A DNA stretch of 64,000 bases. Origin: Nymphaea colorata. Taxonomy: Eukaryota; Streptophyta; Magnoliopsida; Nymphaeales; Nymphaeaceae. Numbering within the stretch: the first letter of the stretch is position 1; each line of letters begins with the position of its first letter. The stretch is from NCBI RefSeq assembly GCF_008831285.2, contig NC_045138.2, positions 6,725,205 to 6,789,204 on the forward strand, read 5' to 3'. A program made the translations under genes and the position numbers. Positions 1 to 13,200 of this stretch are shown in pieces. The notes beneath the pieces are model-generated. The model did not search any database. It was not told where the DNA came from and saw only the letters and a program-made list of their open reading frames with translations.

Positions 1-18
1 GACAGTGCTAAACCGTAT

Positions 19-44
19 TGTGTGTGTGTTTGTGTGTGTGTGTA
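19..44. repeat. (GT)n microsatellite
   Basis: An interrupted run of GT dinucleotides at the very start of the window. It has no coding content. Confidence 0.85.
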
Positions 45-928
45 TAAATATTACGAATCTAATCATGTTTAATATATTTACAGACTCTTTAACACTTTTC
101 AACAACCATTAAGATACCATGGCTAAGGGTACTACATGAGTTTGGATGATAGAAAAGCAGATAATTGGATCTTTGTTGAAATTGATGGACCAGAAAACCA
201 GAATTGAGGAATCATTTTTCAACTACTTTCAGTCATTACGTGTAATCCTACTTAGTAACCATAACTTTTCTCTTTTCCTTTTTGATGATCATAAACCTCT
301 CTAGGCCCATGCCATTTAATGTGCCTTCTTTTTCCTGGTGAGCTTGACATCTATGACGTTGCCAAATGGTATTGCGTACATTATGCCTGGATGAACATAA
401 CTTTCAATTAAACAAGTTATGGCCATCTTTTATGACCTTAAATGGATCAAATGGCCCTCATTTATTCTTGGGGTTTATTATCTTTGAAACAAGCTAGGAC
501 ACATTTGGCAGATGCTAAAACGGAATTGGAAACGTGCTCCTTACATCACAAAATATTGAGAGAATGAGGTAGACAGGCTTGTTGATTTGTAGGATGTTAA
601 TACTTCACTATTGGGGCGTGCACTGAAGCTGAAGTGAAAACTTCTCCAAGACTGAATACCAACAACCATGTAGATGTTGATATTTCTTGAGATTCTTTGA
701 TGTGTCGTGAAGTTTTTGATTTTGATATTTCTGGAGACCTTCGATATTGCTGGTGGAAGTTGCTTTTTAGTTCATCTCTATTTGTTTATATTTTTTCCAG
801 TTAGTGGGCTTCACTGCTGGACAAGTATCTGACACGTGTGGCCTCTTTGCATGCTAAGTTTAGGTCAAAGAGATTTAATTTGAGTCTTGGAAATACAAGT
901 TTCCTGATTTTAACTGTTTTTACTTCAG
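45..928. other. Non-coding or intronic stretch left of the unknown plus-strand gene
   Basis: No long open frame lies here. One possible exon is 805-863, read WASLLDKYLTRVASLHAKFR, between an AG at 803-804 and a GT at 864. Its two-base overhang does not match the phase of the next exon at 929, so I do not join them. The rest looks like intron or spacer. Confidence 0.4.
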
Positions 929-1280
929 TTCAACTGTTTCCTCCTCATGCCTGTGGTTGATAAGTTGCCTGTCCTACTGCGGGAAGACTTGGAATCTGCT
1001 TTTGAGGATGAACTAGACACAGTCTTCAATATCACTCATCTTAGACATTCTCTTGGACAAAGGAAACGTGAACATGAGCTTGAATTGAAGCGGGTAATTC
1101 TCTGGTGATGGCATCTTTCCCTGGTTAGTTGGCAATATTTTCTTGACAAATTTTATGTATTTTCAGATTCTGAGGCTGAAGGAAAAATTTAAAGTCATTC
1201 ACCAGAACTTGACATCACAAATAGCCAAGGACGCTTGTAATGGAATTAAATCATTGACATTGATAGATGGACAGAGGTGA
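929..1280 (+). CDS. Last two exons of an unrecognised plus-strand gene (partial)
   Basis: Exon 929-1093 follows a TTCAG acceptor and ends CGG|GTAATT. Exon 1167-1280 follows TTTTCAG and stops at TGA (1278-1280). Joined in phase they encode about 92 residues, charged and helix-prone: LLREDLESAFEDELDTVFN, then LRHSLGQRKREHELELKR, then ILRLKEKFKVIHQNLTSQ, ending SLTLIDGQR. The matching phase, clean splice sites and coding-like composition support a real C-terminal region, perhaps a coiled coil. I do not recognise the family. The start must lie upstream, beyond or near the window edge. A Met at 947 could instead start a short 86-residue protein. It could also be a decayed gene fragment. Confidence 0.5.
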
Positions 1281-4218
1281 ATATTTTTGTCATGGGTTGC
1301 AGTATGGAGCTTTGCTTCATCTCCTTCTATATGGCATTCGGGAAGCGATACCAGAGACTGGTTGTCTTGATTTACTGGAATGGCTGAATCAAGTCAATTT
1401 CTGCCAGTTATGGAGCCACAGCATCTGTCTCTAAATTAAATGCTGAGTAATGAATCAACGGAATTGGTTCTTCATGCTAAACACTACGTTGCCTCTGTGG
1501 TAAATGGACTCTAGCACTTTGGTTTGTATGGATATCTCTTCCATAACAGAATGTCAAGCATTTGTTTATAGAGATTTGCTTTTCTTGTTCATTCTGTGTT
1601 TCTCGTAAGCTATAAATTTGTTCATTGCGGATATTGTTCTCTTTCCTTCATTCTGATGCCTGTTTTCTTCCTTATATTTCACCATGCCATTTAGGTAAGA
1701 TGTCACCTGAGCGGCATAATGTTCATCTATTAAGAAATCAAGGTTCAAGGAGACATGTAATGTGCTAACTATGTTCTATGCATCACTGATCTCGAATTGG
1801 TATCCTGTAATGCACCTCGAGAATGGGCTTGTTTGACTCATGTGGTGGGGACAGCACGATTGATTTGTCTTTAGTGAAATTCTGCATAAATGAAGATATC
1901 ATATTCACTTGGTATTGTGGAGGTGCATATTCCTGTTCTAAATGTCTTCGTGTGGAAAGGTAAAGCCATCTAGCAGTGCATCAATAGATTATTCTTCACT
2001 ATTGGAATTATATCAAAAGTAAGTAAAAAAAATTAACGTGGTTGAAGGGCATGAAAATTTGAATTAAATTGGGAAAAGAAACTTGAATTTATATTTGATG
2101 CTTCGAAGCACTGCTGAAGCACTACTTAGTGATTTCTTAATGATCTTCGATGCACGAAACGTGGAATTTGGTGTTGGCAGATCAGGTTTGGCATGTGCCA
2201 CGTTGAGGTACTGCAGAAGAAAAAATTGTCAAATTAGATCCAGTTATTGTAATCAATTAGTTGACTTGTTGGTTGACTTTGAAACAGGAAAAAAAAATAT
2301 TATCTAATGAGACATGAAAAAATCGGTAAAATAGAATTAGATCCACTAGTTAATTTTCTCAAAGTAGAAGAGTGTACTCCTATCTGTTACTAGGTTTTTC
2401 AGTAAGATTAATTTTGATTTGCTATGCTTATGTGCCTTCTCATTATTGTTTGATGCAACTGCTAAATGCACACGGGCACTTCATGTGGTTGCCCGATTCT
2501 AGAGAGGAACCTCCGCTATTTCAGCTCTTACATATGCGGTTATCATTCATAGTATTGGCAATAAATGTGATGTTTCGAAAAATTAAGGCCTTTTCTCCTC
2601 TTCTGACGGAAACATCGAGGGATGTTTCTAGGTTTAGAATTCGGATCGATGAAGCTGCTGGTTCGGTGAACCGGCCAAGTCAGTGATTCAGCTGAATCAT
2701 CAAAAAGTATTTAAGAGTTCGTTTTTTTATCAAAGTAAATGAAAAAATATACATAATTTAAACTAGATCTTAAAATGACGGATTTCGTGCATTGTTTACT
2801 GAAACGAGTCACTCTGTTGTGGTTTGGTTTGAATGGGCAAACTCAGATCGACTTTGATATCATTGAGAAAAACCCATGAATTGTTCTTTAAAGTGGACCT
2901 AAGGGAACCAATGAATTTTGTTAATGTGACAAACTGTATGATATGTTAGCCTTTTCAACCTCAGAGAGTTACCCTAAAGAGGCTAAAAGCCCTTTCTCTT
3001 TTCCGAAGACCCTAAGGAGGCTGAAACTTGTCCTTTTCCCTGCTTTGGGGTGCAAGACTGCTTCCAGATGTATTAGGTTACAGTTGTTTTCTTCAACTCG
3101 TGTTCTTCTTTCCCTTGCTTTACTTCGGGTCCGTTTCTCTTGTTTTACTTTGGATCCAATACTGCTTCAGGATTTTTAGGTTATAGTCATTCTCTATTGA
3201 GGTTATAGTCATTCTCTACAACTCAAGCGTAATGCCTGGAACCTAGATTACAATTATTCCTTTTATTATCTCAAGAGTATTTCTGTCACCATATGCAGTC
3301 CAAAGAAGTGCCCCCCACCTGGAAAGAAAGCCAGCTGTTTGAGTAACAAGGGAAGCCCTTTGAATTATTTGAACATAATGGGTCGACCGGACTGCAAGTT
3401 GTTGTCCTGTTCTTACTGGTTAGGTAATAAGGCTTCCAAATAAATCACTGCAAAAATTAGGCCTGAATTGAATCACTGGCAAGCCCAACCAATAAAGAGA
3501 TGGTACGTGTCAGAGAATGTCCATTTTTTTATTATTTTTAAGATCTTATTAAATATGTGGGTTCAAGCACTGAGACGTTAACGAAAGAAAATTCACTAAA
3601 AAGTGCTGTACCTTTCAAGGTTGGTTTGATTAAAAGAGCCCCAGTTCTGTTGATTGAAAGGGTCCCTCCAAAATTTCTGAAACTTGCAAATTTCTCCACG
3701 AGCCCATGCACCACCTGAGATGTATTACAGAGACGTTCTGCCAATAACCAGCAAAATTGAGAGCCATTCAGGTCATGAGATGTGAATCTGAAAAAAATTT
3801 CCATTAATCATTAGCTGTCGTACAATGGGGAATTCCCAGCTAGACCATTCACACAAAAATCTTGCCTTCTTTCACTTTTCCCTTGTCTTTATTTTCACTC
3901 TTATTGTCCAGAATGAAATTGTGCTCATGATCGTATGTAAATTTACAGACGCCAGCCGGCTCTCTTTTACATTCCAAATGCTGCAAAATCTTTTGTTAGC
4001 ACACCAGGAAGATCCTCGATTGCACGCAAACTCAACGTCCCAGAAGAAGCTTGAGCATCACGTGGAGTTATGCAGCTCTCGAGATAAAAACTGCAACAAG
4101 AAATAATCAATCACATCAGGCCTAACCCTCAACACAAGGAAGCAACACACTAAGAATGACTGAAATGTGATACACCCTTGTATTAATACACTAACGCCCA
4201 AAGAAATCAGCGTCAGCT
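1281..4218. other. Spacer between the unknown gene and the CCCH gene
   Basis: About 2.9 kb with no credible coding exon. The short open frames at 2083-2307, 2372-2686, 2943-3179 and 3825-4106 lack family resemblance and splice context. The first 700 bp may be 3' UTR of the plus-strand gene. Around 2600-2860 there is sequence rich in TTCGGTGAACCGG-like and ATTCAGCTGAATC-like short palindromes, resembling the ends of the degraded element near 25870-26190. Both flanking genes converge here, so it should hold both transcription ends. Confidence 0.6.
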
Positions 4219-7200
4219 TCACGTTGCACTCTTCTGCATCAGACGGATAGGTTTTATGACCATGTCAAGGTCTGGTTTCGGCAAATCCAACACAAGGTCT
4301 TGGATGGGAGCCTCCAAGACACCGCATGAAAGCTCGCCTGGCTGTGCTGCTTCATTACGATCATCATCATCGTCCTTTATGTCTAGACTGATATAATCAG
4401 CAAACTTGCCACAAGAAATGAAGGCATCTTCAGAGATCCTCTCTACAGACTGCTTATTGTCGGATATAGCTGTTCCTGATTTTCCCACATCAAGAAGTCT
4501 GGAAACAAAATAACGTCCCTCAGTGGTTTTCTGTCTCTTTCGATGTGATTGTTTTCCAGGTTTGTCTTTCTTCTTTGGATGATGAAGCCTGCATGTGGAT
4601 CTCTGTGTGCATATTCCTGTTGACTCGTATTGTGGACAGGTATAGCTATGCTTTTTATCACACTGCATTTCAAAAATGAGATAAAAGCAACTTAAAAGGC
4701 TGGGAATACCAGTCGATAAATATAAGTGCATGCTAGATATCCATTCAACATCTCTGTTCACGATAGGCAGCATTTTCCTGTTACAATGACGATCATGCAA
4801 ATTGCAGTCATTCATAACAATAAAACGAGACTGCAGACAAATGCAGATGGTTGCACTTACACATGCTTCACTAGCACAGGGAAGCCATGATAAATAGAAG
4901 GATACAGGTGTTTGTTAAAGACTACCTCTCTGCCAAATATCCAAGCTGAGAATTCCATGTGTCAGGGTTTTCCATTGACTGGCCTACCTCAGGTTGGCTA
5001 GGCTAGAATCAATTGCATATGTGCAGTTGAAGAGTTATGGTCCCAAATTCTCGTCTATGTCATGGCATAAGCCATAGTAACTCTTCTTTCTTTGTTCCCA
5101 TTTTGCTAGGTACGTTCTGGCCAGGGAGGAAAAAATGGATCTATGTAGCTAGGATGCAACACAAACCATATCCAATTTAATACAAGGCATGCGAGACAGT
5201 GCCAACAGGAAACAACTTCCTAGTTATGAAAAGCATTAAAAAAGTACCTGGAACAACTGTAACATCAATGCTCGCTAATGTTTTGCGTACTACTGACTTT
5301 GTTGGACCTTTTTATGGATGATAATATAAGCACATGATTACCAAACAAACTAAGTGATGCTGTTCCTTCACCTATAGACCCATGATAGAGAAAATGTCAA
5401 AGCTATTGTTCACATGCAAAACAGGTGTACTATGTATAGTTTGAGAAAAAAAAAAGGAAAATTGAAAGTAATCAAAATACATTGATAGGCAGAGAAAAAA
5501 ACTAAAATGGAACCATGAAGGAGTAGTGGCTCGCAACTTCCACAAACCATACGCTCCAAATTAGTACACAAAGGATAGGAAGCTTAACAAAATAACATGA
5601 AAAGCATGTAACAAAAGGTTTTCATTGTGAGAAAAAATAACATATTTGAACCCTTCTACAGAAGATTGTATTCATCTTGTACGTTGTGTATAACTTTTGT
5701 GGAAATCCATAACAAAATACCTGCAAGAAACCACCTCTCCAAGAAGTATATAAAGAATCTCATGGAACAACAAGTGTATAATTAGTCAAGAAAAAGTAAC
5801 GGATCAAAAAAACAAATGACAAGCATTCTGAAGTGCAAACGGGAAAGCAAATAAATGAAGGGCAATATATGATGAGCAAGCACGTGACAGATTCCCTTTT
5901 TCCCTCTCCCTCCCCTCAGGTGAGCAAGGCAGCAAACTAAGGTATTCTGAGGGCAACTTGACAGTCTAGTAAATAAACAAAGGCAACATGATGTGCAAAG
6001 CTAGTGCCAAAACACAGTCCAACAAGGATCACCCAGTGATTAGCAAGGCTTGTGCCAGTGCGGCAATCATCAAGTATTCAAATCATTAGACAAAGAAAAA
6101 TATATCCAACTAAGGTTTGTGCATCTAATTGAAACAAACCTCATCACCATCAGCACAGTAACCTTTGAGAAACCCCTCGCAGATAGATGCAGCAGGATTT
6201 ACATTTACATGTCTGTACCGGCAACTTTCATTGCTACACAAACCTGTTCAGAGAAAGATTTATATGGAGAGAGAGAGAAGTGTACTTCTAAATAATGATG
6301 TGATTTTCTATTTGTGTAATAAATTGACTAGATAGCATGTGATATAAGCTATATCAGTCAAGTTCTGTAAGGTAAAATCATCCTCCTAATTTGAGGTTGA
6401 CTCCATGCAGCCGCTATAAATCATACAGCTCAAGGGACTGGCAGCAACTTGGAGATGTCTAAAGCAACTAAAACATGACTATTGCATCTGGTTCAAGCTT
6501 ATAAGTTCTCAGTTACCTTGCAAGAAAAATGAACAATCTGGCATTCTTTCTGGTATTACCTGGCCAAATAACAAGATAGCATATTATCACAAATAAATTT
6601 GGAAGGAAAAAAAAATGGAGAAACAAAGTAGCTCAGCGTACCTTGTGGGTTAACTTGCAGTTCTCATTTAAACAAGAGCCTTTCAGAAACTTTGTACAGA
6701 TAGCAACCTTATCAGGATCGTGAATATATGGACATTTTCCATCACTCTTGTTGCATTTCCCAAACCTTGTAAAAAACTGACAATATTGTCTTTTTCTGGC
6801 TAAACGTGATCTAACTGTGTGCAAGCTCCATTTGACTTTCTCATTCGCCAGCATACGTGTCAACCTCTTTGGATCTCTCACAAGCTTGTTACCACTCCCA
6901 ATTCGTACATACCTATTTAAGTGACAAAACAAATATGTTTTATGCTGCTAAATGACATAAATTCATCCATATAATCTTATATATATCATCCATCTCCAAA
7001 TAGCTGACAAAACGACCCTTTGCCCTTCTCAAGTGGAAATATAAGTTTCTAAAGCCATAGGGAAGCCATCAAACACAGACTCAAAAATTTGATACTGTCA
7101 TGTTAGCAATCTTCTTTTGAACCTATATCACATAGAGCATGGTAGAAATCAGAGGCACTGCAGTGCTTTGGAGCTTGACAATGCCCCTATGGTTCTAACT

Positions 7201-10200
7201 TTCCCCTTCCTACCACAAGATGCAGTCAGACATCACGAAAAGCAACCCAAGGGTGCCACAGGGAGAAGGAAAATCAAGACCAGCCCATGAAAAACAGATA
7301 AAAAACCTATACAGACATCTGAAATCGCACGCCTGTCCAGCACATTTATACGTCAGTCTAGAAGAATTTAGCTGATATCATACTCTGCAAATGAACAAAA
7401 GGGACGCAAGAAACACAAAATCCACAAGCTCAAAAGCAAAAAAGGGGGAATTATGAATAAAGGCATGATACTTACTCATTGTTTCCGATCAACAACCTCT
7501 TTGGAACAAAAGATGGTTTTTTGCTGTCTTCAGATAGCTGACTAACAGAAGAAGTGACCTTTTCATCTGCAGCACACAATTATAACTGGTAATCAGACAA
7601 ATGAGAAACAGCATAGATATAATTAATTTCCAACGTTTCAAGGTACTTGGATCATAATAAGCAAACAGAACATCAACGTCTAAATATGCAAAAGGAAGAG
7701 CTTGTTTGAGCACCCATTTTACCTGAAAATTCTAACCAAGAGAATAATAGGAGAAAAGGAACAATGTTTTGTGCATACAAGTCACAGTGAAACAGCACAC
7801 ACTAATGTACCTTATCACCTGACACATAACCTACTAAATGTATAGCACTAAAATTTGGAGACATCAGATACACCATATATTACATATGAAACACTATGAA
7901 TTGACCAGAAATGAGAATACTAAAGTTTCAGGGACCAGGAAATTTGAACCGTAAATGGTGAATGGCAACACAAAATAAAGAAACTAGTAGCTGTTGATTG
8001 AGCTTGGATGCATCATGTGATAATCCAAAACCCACGCTAAGAAGGACTCGTATCTAGAAAATCTATTACAGAAGAGCTGTGCCACAGAGACAAAGGTGCA
8101 ATAGCCTGTGAAGGCAATTTCAAAAGCCATAGGTGTGAGGCTTCAAATATCCTCTCTCCCATTTTCCTATTTTTCTTTTTACCCCTTTCTTTTGGAACAG
8201 GGTATTTCAAATATTATATGCCATTTAAAACGTGAAAGATAAATGGCTTTCAGTGTATCTAAAATATTATAATACAAAGCATTATAAACTTTTCTATGTT
8301 AGGGAAAATTTGTCAAGGTACCAATTTTTTATTATGTAAATCATATCTTTCCTTGAGTAAAATATAAAGTACACACACAGGTATGGGATGGAACATTGGC
8401 AAGGATACATATACATGTGTGTGCATGTATATATATATATATAGTGTCAGACCTTTAGGTGATAGACTAGTAAGAAATTATCCTGATCGTTAATCTTTGC
8501 AAGATAATAGTAGAGAGAAAAGGAGGAAAAAAAGATAGTGCCTTTCAACTAGCATTAATTAACAACTTTTTCTCCTTCCTTTTCTATACACCATCCATGT
8601 TGGAAAGATAACAATGAAACTAGCAATTAATAATTAACAAAATCTGATTGGGGCAATGATTCAATAAAAAAAAACAATTTGTTTGTTGCAGCATCGAAGC
8701 TGCACCCGCACCGGAGTCGTGTTGACTCGGTATGACAAACTTTTTGAAGAGTATTAGTTACTTAAATGATAAAAGTTCAATATATGCAGTCTAGCAAGGG
8801 ATGCGAATGGATCTCATTCAAATTGAATGGACCCTTTACCGTATCCAATCTATCTGATGTTCACATATTCAGATTGGAATTCAGATGAAGAAAAGTCTTT
8901 ATTAGATCCAAACCCAACTTTTAAATTTACTACCATACCAAATCCAAATCTGATTTTTAAATTCTTAATTGATTCCCATCCAAAATCGCAAATTTCTGTT
9001 GGCCTTGAACCAACACCAGGGCCTGAGATTAAATGGGTACGAAGCCAGAACTTGCTGTACATGCCCGCATACAATGTTACCAATAAAATTATTTATATTA
9101 ATAATAATTTAATATAATATTTTTTTCTCACATGGACCACATGTTAGATAAATTACTATGACTTCTTATGGAACCCCATCCCTTTTATAACTTTTTCAAG
9201 GCCCTTACTTTTTTTCCTCTATTGAATAAGGAGACCTCATCCTCCTATTTCATTCTTTAGTCTTATGTTGAAGAGGAAGGAGTGTGAGGCTGTGAGCCTT
9301 AAAAATTGTTATAAAAGGGGATGATGGTGACTAAAAAAAAAATACAATGAAGGCCTTTGCCCCTTGCCTTGAGGGCTAGTGATCAGGTAGCCTCCCTGTG
9401 TCTAGGACCCTAGGCTCTACCTGGCCCAATATTAGCTATAAGGTATTTCATATAAGTAACTATGACTAGTTTCTTATTATCTAATCGGATATTCATTTAA
9501 AACCAAATCTGAATCTGAGTCCAATTGGATCCTATTCCTTAAAACCAAATCCAATGTTAAAATCGATGTTGAATTATTTCCCATATTCGACTAATGTAAA
9601 GCAATTCAGTCAGGTATCCAATCTAAATCTGATCCATCAACATCCCTAAGTCCATGTCACATGGATGCAGATATCGTTGTGGATCATTTTTAGAAAACTT
9701 GGCTGCAAGGACACATATAGATAGACCATTATCATAAATATCATTTATGCCTTTACATGTTTTAAACAGCAAGGTTTTTCTCGGATATAATCCAGTAAAT
9801 TTTTATTTTTATTTTTTTTTTGGGGGGGGGGTGAATCTCGTCAAATTTTAAAATTTTTAAAAATAAAATGAAAAAATAAATGCAGTAATAGAAAATGCAA
9901 AAAACACGTGAAAAAAAAACCATGTTTTTCTTGTTTTGGGGGAGTTCTTTTTGTTTGGTGTCTTTCCAAAAAGACAGGTCTTTTGCAGTTTTTCTCGAGC
10001 TGACCTATTTTTGATGCATAAAATGGGTTTCTCTGAAAAAATGCACCTTTGTGACAATAGCAAAAAAATGTAAATATGGTTATGCTGCCTCCAAGCTGTG
10101 TCCCACCCCATGTTTGGCTATGTTGACATAGATTTGGTGTCTCTCCAGAAATGTCCCTGGGACATGGTCTGTAGTTTGGTTGTAGTTTTCATTATCTACA

Positions 10201-13200
10201 TTCCTTAAGCACACACTCTTTAGTTGGACCTTCAACAGCAACGCCATTGCACAGTTCAGAAGCCATTCAGTACAGCGGTTTCTTTCCAAATATGGATTTG
10301 AGTCATTTGACCAACAAAACAATGCGTAAAGACGGGACAGAGGAAATGCATACAAACAGAACACACCAGAATCCCAGATATTAACAAATTGTAATGCATA
10401 AACAAAAATGGTTGGAGAAAGTACTACCAGGGATCCGCAGAAGAGTTCTTTTAGATGAGTCCATTTTGTATCTGACTGAACTGATACGGAAGATTCTTTC
10501 TCCTACAGAAATAAGCGCATTCAATTGCAGTTTTTTTTGCAATGCAGGGGGAAACATGCAATTCATAATATATACAAAGTCACTAGCATCGACGTCAGTA
10601 GAGAATCCATCTAAAACACTGGAATACTGGATGCTACAATATGGCGAACTGAAAAATTCAGAAAGGTGCGAAATCTTAATTCAATAAGACACAGGGAGGC
10701 TAGCTAACCTGGTTGCAATTTAATACCACAAACACTTCTACGAGAGGCATGTTTTACAGCTTTTGTAACAGCACCAGAACTCTTCTTTCTCTTCTCTTTC
10801 TCCACAGCAGCAAAAGCAAGTGTTGCTTCCTATAAACAGCTACCAACATATCAATTGCTAATAAAGGAAAGACAAATTTCTTGATTCAGACCCATCTATT
10901 GCATGATATTTCACATCAATGTTTCAAAAGCCGGTGTCTTGGGACTCGACTCATTCATTCTAGGCTTGGCGGATCAACTCGGTGACTCAGGCCAGGTTTC
11001 GTTAACTATTTTTTTAAATGTAAAACAATATATAACTGTCATTTAAATGTAAAAAAGATGTAAGATGACTTGAATACTTGTACAATTCACACCATCAAGT
11101 AATCACTAAGTTATATTATCCCTTTTGATAACAAGAAATTGATAATAAGAGCTATGAGCCTATGATTGCATTTTTCTAAGAAAACTGTGTGGCAAGAATC
11201 AATATATCAACGAAAAACAAGTCAATAGAAATCAAACACTAAGATTCAACATTTACAACTATTTAATAGCTAACAAATTCGACATATATGTCAATATTAT
11301 ATAAAACTAAAAATCCAAAAATAAAGAATCCAATGTCCTAAAACTTGGAATAAATACACAGTACAATAAGTTGAACAGAATTAGTTTTATCTTTCCATTT
11401 GTAATATGTAAATTTAATAAATGAACAATAATTCTAAATTGTTATATTTCAAATAAGTTAGAAGATTCATGTCAAAAATTAAGTGATTAAAAGTAACTAT
11501 TAAATAAATGACCTTGTTAATCACAAATACAAAATTTATCACTGGATTACACCGAGTCAAACAAGTTTTGGCAGAGTCAAACCGAGTTGCAGTCGAGTCA
11601 TGGGCTTATGGCCAAGTCAAACCAAGTCACGACCAAGCCATACCGAGTTTCGATAGAAACCGAGTCCCCTTACTGGATTTTGTTAGAGGGCCAAGTCAAA
11701 CTGAGTCAAGCTGACTCAACGAATTTTTAAACACTGTTCCACCAGCTATTTTAAAGCCTGAATAAATAGCTGAAAGAGAAAAATAAGGTCATTCTTTTAA
11801 GTGTGCAAACTTTAATTTCCCTCACAAAGCTGAAGCAAAAATTGAAGCTTTTCAAAATCTTCCCACCTTTAACCTTTACGAGGTTCACATGAATGCACTT
11901 TCAAGTGCATGATGGGACATTGGATAGGAAGGCTCTAAGGTATTCTTGTCACAATGGAAACATTAATTCTTGCAAAAGGTCAGAGGTAAGTACAGCAGCT
12001 CTTTTTAAAATGCTAGGAAAAAAAATTATCAGCTCTTTATCAGAAATGCAAGAATGAGATGTCTCTATAAGAAATACAAGAAAGAGACTCTTGTAAGTAC
12101 CTCAGTTGTCAGACTCAAAAGTTGGACACAGGTCATTCAAACCCCCTAAAAAGATAATCGGGACTAGTTGGTCCAACTTGGTCCAAGTTGATTGACTATA
12201 TACAAATCAATACATATATGAAAATAAGTACATATAAATACCTATACAAATAAGGACATATATATTTATAGGTTAGCGATTAGTCAGCTACAAATGACTA
12301 GGTTGACTAATTGGCTAGTTTCACCAATCAGTCTCTACCTTGAATATGTAATGTACAATATAAGTGTGCATGCCTATGATATATAATAGATGTGTGTGAT
12401 ATACATATACGTGCATATATACAGATTCATGGTTATTAGCATATGTACAGTACAGCATACGTATTTTTGCACATTTTGATGTAAATATTATCCTTATAAT
12501 TTCTTAATGGTAAATATGGTCTTTTTTTCTTTTCTTTTTTTGTGATTTTTGATGTAATAAAGAGCATTACAATTATTATTCTAGCAGCTGGGAGTGCCCA
12601 ATGGCTAAATAATCAGTCCCTCCTGTTTTATAAACAAGGGACTTTTGTATTAAAAATGCATTTTCTATGTGTTTTCAGGATAAAAATAACAATTATTACT
12701 ATTTGTGTGTGACTATATCCCTTCCATCTTTGTGGTTGAGTGTAATTGTGAGACAAATCAAGTCACAGATTACTTTGTGAAAGTATACTAGAAACTCTCT
12801 GACTTGCACAGAGTAAAATAGGCTTTCACCCTTAACCTAAATGGTTGTGTCAGGCTATATTTGTCACAAGATTTGCAATATCAGACGTTTTTCAAGCCCA
12901 ATCCTCCAGAAACATCGAGAAGTTTTGCTAGTTCAATAGTTTTCCTTTTGTAGTTACAAAAAAATGTGGACAGTCAGAAAGAGAAAGCAATTGCAGCCTT
13001 GAGCTTCAGCAAATCAAGTCCAGTATCTTGGCTGTCGTCTTCATATCATCCAAAAAACGTGTGGACCACTTTATGCAGATCTTTTCTAATGTAATCTTGT
13101 CATCACATGGCTGAACAGTTTATTTTAATGAAAAGGCTGTGAACTGTGTTCTTCTGCCTTTATTATCTCACACTTTTACAGAAAAAAAAATTAAATTACT

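Noticed and set aside
801-863. Exon WASLLDKYLTRVASLHAKFR joined to the exon at 929
   Set aside because: Its two-base overhang does not match the phase of the downstream exon and no alternative donor repairs it; kept only as a possibility.
8827-9117. Overlapping plus and minus frames of 77-96 codons
   Set aside because: They lie wholly within the hAT-like element at 8792-9648 and reflect its internal repeats.
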